A stretch of 12,484 bases of DNA from Syntrophobacterales bacterium. GTDB taxonomy: Bacteria; Desulfobacterota; Desulfobaccia; Desulfobaccales; 0-14-0-80-60-11. Location: the NCBI GenBank assembly GCA_020052215.1, contig JAGVPN010000492.1:1-12484 (forward strand), given 5' to 3'. This document shows positions 1 through 4,707 of this stretch, piece after piece. Below the pieces are notes generated by a model. The model saw only the letters and a program-made list of their open reading frames with translations. It did no database searches and was not told the DNA's origin. The position numbers and the translations under genes were made by a program. Position 1 is the first letter of the stretch. The number at the start of each line of letters is the position of its first letter.

Positions 1-158
1 ACTATATTATTCCTTGGCATAATTCCCTCTCCTTACTCATTAAGTTAGCTGTGATCATAGCAATCTTTGGTCTTCTCATCAAGGATCGAGATTATGCGGC
101 AGACTTGGCCACCGCAGTAAAAAAATGGTTTTGGGGATACCTCTTTCCCCGAGTTTAA
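1..158 (+). CDS. C-terminal end of an unassigned membrane protein (5' end outside window)
   Basis: A reading frame enters from the left edge (first full codon at 3) and stays open for 51 codons to the TAA at 156-158. The peptide has a hydrophobic helix (LLIKLAVIIAIFGLLI, about residues 13-28 of the visible part). A charged amphipathic tail follows (KDRDYAADLATAVKKWFWG) and it ends in LFPRV. A membrane helix with a short basic and aromatic cytoplasmic tail is what the C-terminus of a polytopic membrane protein looks like; polysaccharide flippases are one such group. I cannot assign a family from this piece. No start codon with a ribosome binding site lies inside the window, so it is treated as the 3' part of a gene to the left. 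The frame may be chance, but its composition argues for real coding. Confidence 0.5.
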   Translation, partial: YIIPWHNSLSLLIKLAVIIAIFGLLIKDRDYAADLATAVKKWFWGYLFPRV

Positions 159-495
159 TCCCGACAAGTTTCCTCTTTTATAGCCGAATTGTCTCGTGGG
201 AAACACGATAGCACAAATTGCCATGAATTTGTCAACCAATCAGCCGGACCTGGTAATTTTTGCAGAAATTTTGGTATACCTGCCCCTTAGAACCCGGATA
301 CCTCAACGCGGTGGACCTTAAGAACCCCAGGCCAGCACTGATCAAAATGGTGCGCCGGGGGAAAGGCTGCGGCTACATGGACATACCACCTCCGGGCATG
401 GAACTGGGCCAGTTGGTGTGTATTCCGCTCAAACCGGCCACCCAATCCAGGGGAAATCGGCCACGCCTTCCTGGTGAGCGAGAAGTTTCCCCTTT
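159..495. other. Intergenic stretch with no recognised gene
   Basis: About 335 bases between the left-edge gene and the orphan HicB gene. A plus-strand frame from 260 to 556 is open, but its product matches no family I know, has no convincing ribosome binding site and runs into the hicB gene on the other strand. I looked on the minus strand for a HicA toxin, which would be the expected partner of HicB, and saw none. A 5-bp inverted repeat with a 5-nt loop (TCGTG/CACGA, near 193-208) has no T tract and is not called a terminator. Confidence 0.4.
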
Positions 496-963
496 TTACG
501 CTGTGGAATTGCGGCCTTGCCGCTCCATGACTTCCTGGGCCGCTCGGGTAAGATAAGAAGACCGGCTCAAGCCCCGGCTTTTCGCCGCTGCGTCCACACG
601 GCTAAGGATCTCCTCGGGCATGGTGATGTTAATTCTCTTCGCCTTTCTATGGGCGTCGGGCACCGAAACTACCAGAAAGGCCACCGCATCGGCGTTCTCG
701 GGATCGGCAACCATATCATCCAGATTCGTGGGCGCGGGCAACGGTTCCCCGTCTTCCCGTTGGCCTTCTACATGCAGGAGCAGCGATTCACATGCCAAGT
801 CCTTGGCCTCATCGATAGACTTTCCGGCCGTAATGCAGCCGGGAAAGTCCGGGAACGACACCCCGTAATCGCTGGCAGGCTCTTTGTGGACTACTGCTAA
901 GGTAATTGGGCATGCCCCTCCCCGGGAGAACTCATGCATTTTTGTTTGCCTGCCTTCTTCCAT
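496..963 (-). CDS. hicB: HicB-family antitoxin, orphan
   Basis: A 155-residue protein with two parts. Residues about 19-100 form a HicB-like partial RNase-H fold, with the family signature DYGVSFPDFPGCITAGKSIDEA at residues 32-53. Residues about 109-147 (from INITMPEEIL to TRAAQEVMER) form a ribbon-helix-helix DNA-binding domain. In this family the N-terminal domain holds the HicA RNase inactive and the RHH domain represses the operon. The ATG at 963 is preceded by GGGGAG at about 8 nt, better than the internal ATG at 939. No hicA lies on either side: about 200 nt separate it from the divergent RelE-type gene, and the downstream 335 nt hold nothing recognisable. It is either a left-over antitoxin or an autonomous regulator. 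Family assignment is secure; pairing is unknown. Confidence 0.9.
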   Translation of the reverse strand: MEEGRQTKMHEFSRGGACPITLAVVHKEPASDYGVSFPDFPGCITAGKSIDEAKDLACESLLLHVEGQREDGEPLPAPTNLDDMVADPENADAVAFLVVSVPDAHRKAKRINITMPEEILSRVDAAAKSRGLSRSSYLTRAAQEVMERQGRNSTA

Positions 964-1125
964 ATGCTTTTCTCCCCGCCCTACACTAATTTACCATAGG
1001 GGGGTGTCTCACCTACAGTGACACAGAGGGAATCTCCGGTCCCAGGTCCCTGGTCTTTCCCAAAGAGCGCATCCTTCCGAATACTCCCTTCTTTACCACG
1101 TAGGAATTTTTTTCAGTCACCCTGC

Positions 1126-1155
1126 TTGACAAAATAACCAAATATTGGGTATTAT
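1126..1155 (+). promoter_or_regulatory. Sigma-70-type promoter of the RelE/HTH module, apparently leaderless
   Basis: A perfect -35 box TTGACA (1126-1131) is followed by an 18-nt spacer and a near-consensus -10 box TATTAT (1150-1155). Initiation about 7 nt downstream would fall on or next to the toxin ATG at 1162. There is no Shine-Dalgarno sequence before that ATG, so the toxin message would be leaderless. The spacer contains a small palindrome, CCAA-ATA-TTGG (1138-1148), which could be the binding site of the HTH antitoxin. Confidence 0.6.
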
Positions 1156-1161
1156 TATCCC

Positions 1162-1458
1162 ATGAACTGGGAGGTATGGTTCTCAGCCAAGGCGAAAAAA
1201 CAAGCTGAAAAGCTTCCCGATGCCGTTCAAAGAAGATTGAAGTATTTGCTGGAGGAGATAAAGGTTCTTGGCCCGGTTCGGACCAATTGGGCGAATTATG
1301 GCAAGCTGAAAGGTCGTGCCGATTGTCATCATTGCCACCTGAGAAAGGGCAAGGCGACTTATGTGGCGGCCCGGCAGGTGAAGGACCAAGGAATCCGGTT
1401 GGTAGAGGTGAAATATGTTGGAACCCACGAAAAAGCAGACTACCGAAGAATTTACTGA
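1162..1458 (+). CDS. RelE/HigB-type toxin (ribosome-dependent mRNA interferase family)
   Basis: A 98-residue basic protein of the RelE/ParE superfamily. It begins with the typical beta-strand and helix (WEVWFSAKAKKQAEKLP, residues 3-19) and carries the central LKGRADCHHCHLRKGKATYVAA strand region (residues 49-70). It ends with the family tail VEVKYVGTHEKADY (residues 81-94). Members bind the ribosomal A site and cut mRNA, and the partner antitoxin neutralises them. The order toxin first, HTH antitoxin second is the HigBA arrangement. Its last 44 nt overlap the antitoxin gene, so the two are translationally coupled. The ATG at 1162 sits at the predicted transcription start, with no ribosome binding site. 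The CHHCH cluster at residues 55-59 is unusual for the family. Catalytic activity cannot be judged from sequence alone. Confidence 0.85.
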   Translation: MNWEVWFSAKAKKQAEKLPDAVQRRLKYLLEEIKVLGPVRTNWANYGKLKGRADCHHCHLRKGKATYVAARQVKDQGIRLVEVKYVGTHEKADYRRIY

Positions 1459-1804
1459 TCTTTGCTTTCGGGTGCCTGCAGTCCATGCTGACAGAATTAG
1501 GGCAGTGGTGGATAATATTCTGGCGCTACTCGGCGGTGAGGACAGGGGGATACTGGCGAACGAGGGGCAAGATGAAGAGGGTCGCCTTTACAGCATTGAT
1601 GAGGTGTTTCCCAATTTCCATCCCGGAGACACTCTCAAAGGCGCTCGTTTGATGCATGAACTGACCCAGGCGAAATTGGCCGCCATGATCGGGGTCAAGG
1701 CCAGCCATATCTCGGAAATGGAGAAGGGCAAGCGCCCCATCGGAAAAGAGATGGCCAGACGACTGGCCAAAGCCCTAAGCACTTCGTACCAGGTCTTTTT
1801 ATAG
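1415..1804 (+). CDS. XRE/HTH antitoxin of the RelE-type module
   Basis: A 129-residue protein with an N-terminal toxin-facing region (residues 1-70, moderately acidic) and a C-terminal Cro/XRE helix-turn-helix (residues about 74-127). The HTH core reads MHELTQAKLAAMIGVKASHIS with EMEKGKRPIGKEMARRLAKAL following, the standard pattern of HigA-like antitoxins. It is expected to bind and mask the upstream toxin and to repress the shared promoter at 1126-1155. The ATG at 1415 lies inside the toxin gene and has GAGG at 1405-1408, 6 nt upstream, which supports coupled translation. Length and domain order are normal for this group, and nothing looks broken. Confidence 0.87.
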   Translation: MLEPTKKQTTEEFTDLCFRVPAVHADRIRAVVDNILALLGGEDRGILANEGQDEEGRLYSIDEVFPNFHPGDTLKGARLMHELTQAKLAAMIGVKASHISEMEKGKRPIGKEMARRLAKALSTSYQVFL

Positions 1805-1914
1805 CTTCGTGCGAAGGCGAGGCAGATTGCGGATAGGTAGCAAACCATCTCTCGGTTGCTGCTGGGGATCAGATGGCCTTAAATGTCCACGGACGCACAG
1901 TAAGTGATTTTTGC

Positions 1915-1962
1915 TTGACCCATACGCAAAAAAAGGTGTAAGATGGTATTACTTTTTAATAC
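1915..1962 (+). promoter_or_regulatory. Promoter and operator of the RHH/ParE module
   Basis: The -35 box TTGACC (1915-1920), an 18-nt spacer and the -10 box TAAGAT (1939-1944) form a good sigma-70 promoter. Immediately after it is a perfect 6-bp inverted repeat, GTATTA-N5-TAATAC (1946-1962), spanning the expected transcription start. Ribbon-helix-helix antitoxins bind short palindromes of this kind, so this is the likely autoregulatory operator of the downstream antitoxin. The Shine-Dalgarno GAGG begins 7 nt later, at 1969. Confidence 0.62.
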
Positions 1963-1980
1963 TCTCATGAGGTGCACATA

Positions 1981-2250
1981 ATGGGAAGCAAGGCTGTAAA
2001 ACTGGACGATACAACCTACGACCGGCTGAAAGCTTTAGGAGAGGCCCGAAAGCGTTCACCACACTGGCTGATGAAGGAGGCGATCCGGCAATTCCTTGAA
2101 CGCGAGGAGGAGGCCGAGCACATCCGGCGCGATACCTTAGAGCGCTGGGCACGGTTCGCGGCAACCAGCGAAGCGGTCAGTCACGAGGTTGTTGAGGCAT
2201 GGCTTGAAACATGGGGAACCGATCGTGAGGGCAAGTGTCCCGTTCCTTAA
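1981..2250 (+). CDS. CopG/RHH-family antitoxin (ParD-like)
   Basis: An 89-residue protein. Residues 1-45 form a ribbon-helix-helix DNA-binding domain: the strand SKAVKLDDTTYDRL, then KALGEARKRSPHWLMKEAIRQFLE. Residues 46-89 form a charged helical tail with the pattern VSHEVVEAWLETWGTDREG, typical of CopG-type antitoxins paired with ParE toxins. The ATG at 1981 has GAGG at 1969-1972, 8 nt away. A GTG at 1972 overlaps that Shine-Dalgarno sequence and is less likely. It should neutralise the overlapping ParE protein and repress the promoter through the inverted repeat at 1946-1962. The gene overlaps parE by 16 nt, the normal arrangement. Confidence 0.88.
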   Translation: MGSKAVKLDDTTYDRLKALGEARKRSPHWLMKEAIRQFLEREEEAEHIRRDTLERWARFAATSEAVSHEVVEAWLETWGTDREGKCPVP

Positions 2251-2546
2251 GATGGTTTCCTGAAGCTCTTGCGGATCTGGCCCGCCTTCGGGAGGTTATC
2301 CGCGTTCACAACCCCGACGCCGCCGACCGAGCGGCAAAGCGAATTCGTGAGGCGGCATGGAAGCAACTGGCGCACCCTCAAATTGGACGCCCCGTGATTG
2401 ACATCGACCGGCCCCAATTGAGGGATTTTTTTATTCCCTTCGGTCAAGTCGGTTACTGGCTGCGCTATGCGGTCACGGACGAGGCCGTCATCATCGTCAA
2501 GATTTGGCACGGGCGCGAAAACAGAGACCCCGCAAAGACACTTTAG
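2235..2546 (+). CDS. parE: ParE-family toxin
   Basis: A 103-residue RelE/ParE-fold protein with the usual features in order. An N-terminal strand and helix pair (RWFPEALADLARLREVI, residues 6-22; NPDAADRAAKRIREA, residues 26-40) is followed by the HPQIGRPV turn (47-54). The C-terminal strand VIIVKIWHGRENR (85-97) is characteristic of ParE. ParE toxins poison DNA gyrase, and the cognate RHH protein blocks them. The start is a GTG at 2235 within the antitoxin gene. This overlap and the weak start codon would keep toxin output below antitoxin output. The frame is intact and of normal length, so the pair could be functional. Confidence 0.87.
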   Translation: MSRSLRWFPEALADLARLREVIRVHNPDAADRAAKRIREAAWKQLAHPQIGRPVIDIDRPQLRDFFIPFGQVGYWLRYAVTDEAVIIVKIWHGRENRDPAKTL

Positions 2547-2598
2547 ATCGCTCAGGACAGGCCCAAGCCACGCCGGAGTGGAGCAATTGAGGTTCATC

Positions 2599-2766
2599 AT
2601 GGGACGCAGTGCCATACATCCCGGCGAGCATCTCGTGGAGCAGATGGAAGCGCTGGACATGAGCGCGGCAGAGTTGGCCAGAGGAAGGCTTGGGCGACCC
2701 AAGGTGCGAAAGGGTGTCGTCCTGACCTCTAAGAATGTGCTCTTGAGTAACTTTGGAGCCTTATAG
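2599..2766 (+). pseudogene. Truncated HigA-family antitoxin remnant
   Basis: The first 28 residues (from MGRSAIHPGEHL to MSAAELAR, 2599-2682) match the conserved N-terminus of HigA antitoxins, whose hallmark is IHPGEHL followed by an acidic helix and the start of the HTH. After AAELAR the family pattern (second HTH helix and the long C-terminal helix) is lost. The frame continues for 27 unrelated residues to a stop at 2764-2766. A normal HigA has about 95-110 residues, so the DNA-binding part is gone. The ATG has an upstream GAGG at a reasonable distance, so a short peptide could still be made. No HigB toxin gene is adjacent. Most likely a deletion left only the 5' end. Confidence 0.7.
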
Positions 2767-2782
2767 CAATGAGGAGCAGATA

Positions 2783-3101
2783 ATGGAAGGTTCCATAAAA
2801 ACCAAACAGGATGTATTGAAGATCCTCCACCAAAACCGGGCTATCCTCAAGGAACTTGGGGTAAGCCGGATAGGATTGTTCGGCTCATTTATTCGTGGTG
2901 AACAGCATCATGACAGCGATATTGACCTACTAGTAGAATTTGATGTGGGACAGAAAACATTTGATGCCTTTATGGACCTGTCTTTTTTTTTTAGAAGAGA
3001 TTTTCCAACGCAGAGTTGAACTTGTAACGGTGGAATCCCTTAGTCCCTATATCGGTCCACATATTTTAAAAGAGGTAGAATATGCCGCTCTCGCCGCGTG
3101 A
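2783..3101 (+). pseudogene. mntA: MntA-type nucleotidyltransferase antitoxin, frameshifted in a T10 run
   Basis: The product is a minimal nucleotidyltransferase. Its active-site pattern is GSFIRGEQHHDSDIDLLVEF (residues 34-53), the GS-X10-DxD signature of MntA, with G34, S35, D46 and D48 visible. In MntA/HepT systems this enzyme attaches AMP to the HepT toxin and so disarms it. The ATG at 2783 has GAGGAG at 2771-2776. The annotated frame stops at 3019 after 78 codons. Removing one T from the ten-T run at 2983-2992 restores a coherent frame: SFFLEEIFQRRVELVTVES, continuing to EYAALAA and a TGA at 3099-3101. That gives about 105 residues, the normal length, overlapping hepT by 20 nt. The lesion may be a true mutation, a sequencing error at the homopolymer, or slippage-corrected expression. 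Confidence 0.85.
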
Positions 3102-3435
3102 ATATCTCTGCTATATTCTCGATGAAAGCGAGTACCTGATCTCTGATAACCAGGGGTTGACCGAAGACCAATTCATGCACAGCGAGAGTCTAAAGCGTGC
3201 CTTTGTACGAAGTATCGAGATCATTGGGGAGGCCTCGAAGAAAGTAAGTGATGAACTAAAGCAAAGATACCCTGAAGTGGAGTGGCGTTCAATAGCCGGA
3301 ATGAGGGATCGTCTCATTCATGACTACTTCGGGGTGGACTATGATATTGTCTGGGATGTTGTTCAGAATAAGATTCCAGTTCTGCATCAAAGGATAAAGG
3401 AGATCCTGGAACAAGAAAAAGAACTGCAAGAATAG
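3082..3435 (+). CDS. hepT: HepT-type HEPN ribonuclease toxin
   Basis: A 117-residue all-helical HEPN-domain protein. The catalytic motif R-X4-H-X-Y is present at R75, H80 and Y82 (RDRLIHDY), followed by [19 protein letters not shown]. In HepT the Arg and His form the RNase site, and the Tyr is the residue that partner MntA modifies with AMP. Upstream, the helix [20 protein letters not shown] (residues 40-59) is the typical preceding segment. The ATG at 3082 lies within the 3' end of the frame-restored mntA (20-nt overlap), so translation of hepT is expected to depend on ribosomes finishing mntA. All toxin residues are intact although the antitoxin frame is broken, which is the odd point of this locus. 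Confidence 0.88.
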   Translation: MPLSPREYLCYILDESEYLISDNQGLTEDQFMHSESLKRAFVRSIEIIGEASKKVSDELKQRYPEVEWRSIAGMRDRLIHDYFGVDYDIVWDVVQNKIPVLHQRIKEILEQEKELQE

Positions 3436-3521
3436 CCCCAAGTACCCAATGCTTTATACCGATTCCCACCAATAATTCTCGAAGGAGCTAACCTCTGGCT
3501 CACCGTTCCAGTGCGCAAGCG
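3436..3521. other. Short spacer after hepT, nothing recognised
   Basis: No terminator hairpin with a T tract is visible after the hepT stop. From 3492 the plus frame becomes open and leads into the alcohol dehydrogenase fragment, but residues before about 3522 do not resemble the family. Confidence 0.4.
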
Positions 3522-3654
3522 CAAACGATTCAGCCGGCCGTTCTGCACAAAAAAGGCGGCCCACTAAAAATCGAAGAACTTGAGTTCGGAGGCTCGCGAG
3601 AAGACGAAGTCCTGGTGCGCCTCGTCGCCACGGGCATTTGCCATTGTGAATGGA
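3522..3654 (+). pseudogene. N-terminal fragment of a zinc-dependent alcohol dehydrogenase
   Basis: The plus frame through 3537-3654 encodes AVLHKKGGPLKIEELEFG, then an EDEVLVRLVATGICHCE segment. This is the start of the GroES-like domain of medium-chain zinc alcohol dehydrogenases of the aryl-alcohol/AdhC type. There A(V/A)L...GG.....E.EL is followed by DEVLV...A.GICH(T/S)D, whose Cys is the first catalytic-zinc ligand. Only about 40 codons are left of a normal 350-370. There is no start codon with a ribosome binding site, and similarity ends at the GICHCEW segment. Beyond this the sequence looks like insertion-sequence end material and the frame stops at 3684-3686. I read it as a relic cut by an insertion. 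Confidence 0.65.
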
Positions 3655-3660
3655 CAAGCA

Positions 3661-3720
3661 ATAGGGGACCACTTGTGGCCAAGTAAAAGGGACCCACCTG
3701 GTTAATAAATTAAACTCCAA
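3661..3720. repeat. Possible insertion-sequence end remnant
   Basis: Directly after the truncated dehydrogenase lies GGGGACCACTTGTGGCCAAG, followed by an AGGGACCCACCTGGTTAA-like copy. The two blocks share a GGGAC(C)CAC core and contain the internal palindrome CTTGTGGCCAAG. Repeated short blocks at the border of a broken gene resemble the multiple terminal repeats of IS21-type elements, from memory of the family. No transposase gene remains in the window, so this is at most a scar. Confidence 0.35.
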
Positions 3721-3750
3721 AAAGACTTTTGCAAGAGGCTCAGTAGAGAT

Positions 3751-3788
3751 TCAGTTTTCAATGCAAAAAGGGGTCAGTTTTGGTTGCA
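3751..3788. repeat. Pair of 15-bp direct repeats, possible IS21-type terminal repeats
   Basis: TCAGTTTTCAATGCA (3751-3765) recurs as TCAGTTTTGGTTGCA (3774-3788), 12 of 15 bases identical and 23 bp apart. The blocks are separated by an AAAAGGGG stretch. Closely spaced repeats of the form GGGGTCAGTTTT...TGCA occur at the ends of some IS21-family elements. No transposase is present, so this would be an orphan end. Confidence 0.35.
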
Positions 3789-4009
3789 CATCTTCAGACC
3801 CGTCGCGATAATCAAAAATTGTCCCCCCTTTTTCAGTTTTTTCGGATTGATGTTCGGCCTCGAAGAGACAAGAGCACAATCCAGGGCTTTCCGGGGCGGT
3901 TTTAGCGTGAAGGTTGGAAATAGGGTTGGAAATTTAAATTAAGTGGGTTAGTGCAATCGATAACTCCTTGTTTTTATATTGATTATATAAGATTAAATTT
4001 ATGTTAATA
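3789..4009. other. AT-rich non-coding stretch between the accessory region and the signalling operon
   Basis: No gene is recognisable on either strand. A 10-bp direct repeat GGTTGGAAAT occurs at 3912-3921 and 3924-3933 with a 12-bp period. From about 3931 to 4008 the sequence becomes strongly AT-rich. It marks the boundary between the mosaic left region and the compact GC-rich operon. Confidence 0.4.
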
Positions 4010-4026
4010 GCGGCTTACCAAGCCGC
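4010..4026 (-). terminator. Hairpin after the minus-strand operon, probable terminator
   Basis: GCGGCTT-ACC-AAGCCGC is a perfect 7-bp stem with a 3-nt loop. It lies about 15 nt past the stop codon of the small membrane peptide on the minus strand. The following minus-strand bases (TATTAACATAAATTT) are AU-rich but lack a continuous U tract, so termination may be weak. Its place right at the operon end supports the call. Confidence 0.5.
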
Positions 4027-4040
4027 ACCGATTATTTACC

Positions 4041-4106
4041 TCAGCAACCGCCGCGAAAAAAAGTCATGACCAGAAAAACCAACACCACGATTATCACCCA
4101 TTCCAT
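4041..4106 (-). CDS. Small single-helix membrane peptide (21 residues)
   Basis: A short frame encodes 21 residues beginning MEWVIIVVLVFLVMTFF and ending RGGC. It has an acidic start, an uninterrupted hydrophobic helix of about 14-15 residues and a basic, glycine and cysteine-ended tail, as expected of a single-pass micropeptide. AAAGGA stands 8 nt before the ATG at 4106. The gene lies 162 nt after the receiver gene in the same direction, just before the hairpin at 4010-4026. It may therefore be the last gene of the signalling operon and could act on the membrane kinase. No family is assigned. The same frame is stop-free back to the receiver gene's TAG, and an upstream ATG at 4196 (51 residues) is possible but has no ribosome binding site. 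Confidence 0.5.
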   Translation of the reverse strand: MEWVIIVVLVFLVMTFFRGGC

Positions 4107-4268
4107 ACCAGTCGTCCTTTCCCCTGACCGGGGCCACCCGACCCCTGATCCTCCAGGCGCCGGTATTACCGAGAAATCTTTGAGCAGCCGGGGCATAGCG
4201 GGGTCGCCATCCAGGTTGCGACCATCCTGAGAACCACCACCGCGAAGCGTTTGCTCTCTGCTCCGACC

Positions 4269-4682
4269 CTAGTTGCCATCCAGACGTTGCTTGAGGGCTT
4301 TGTTTTGGCGCACCATGTCCCGCCAACGCATGGCCTTGTCAATGGACAGCAGAATCTGCTCCTTGCGGAAGGGCTTGGTGATGTAGTCAAAAGCTCCTTT
4401 GGCCATGGCCTCCTCCGCCGACTCCAGGGAGCCATAGGCCGTGATGACCATCACCAGGGCTTCTTCGTCCTGCTGTTTGGCCTTGGCCAGCACCTCCAGG
4501 CCATCCATGCCCGGCATCTTGAGGTCGGTTAAAATCAGGTCGAAGGTTTCCTTTTCCAGCAGTTCCGTGGCTTCCAGGGGATTATTGGTAACCGTCACCT
4601 GGTGGTCGGAATAGCCCTCGATGATCATCTTGAGCAGGGCCAACATATCCAGTTCGTCATCGACGGCCAGAATCCGTCCCAT
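4269..4682 (-). CDS. Stand-alone response regulator receiver protein
   Basis: A 137-residue CheY-like receiver domain with all key residues: the acidic pair D8/D9 (ILAVDDELD), the phospho-acceptor D53 (DLILTDLKMPGMDG), T81 (VMVITAYGS) and K103 (DYITKPF). The pattern is closest to receivers of NtrC-type regulators. After the domain, only a helix (DKAMRWRDMVRQNKALKQRL) remains before the TAG, where NtrC-type proteins would continue into an AAA+ domain. There is thus no output domain in this frame. AGGAGG lies 8 nt before the ATG at 4682, and only 25 nt separate it from the kinase gene, so it is the kinase's presumed partner. It may act by protein contact, as a phosphorelay intermediate, or on the PEP/pyruvate-binding protein of the operon. 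Confidence 0.92.
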   Translation of the reverse strand: MGRILAVDDELDMLALLKMIIEGYSDHQVTVTNNPLEATELLEKETFDLILTDLKMPGMDGLEVLAKAKQQDEEALVMVITAYGSLESAEEAMAKGAFDYITKPFRKEQILLSIDKAMRWRDMVRQNKALKQRLDGN

Positions 4683-4707
4683 CTTATAACCTCCTCACTG
4701 CGCGGCG

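Noticed and set aside
260..556. Plus-strand frame of 98 codons
   Set aside because: No recognisable family, no convincing ribosome binding site, and it overlaps the hicB gene. It may be a relic but cannot be supported.
1804..1830. CTTCG-TG-CGAAG inverted repeat after the HTH antitoxin
   Set aside because: The loop is too small and no T tract follows, so an intrinsic terminator is not supported.
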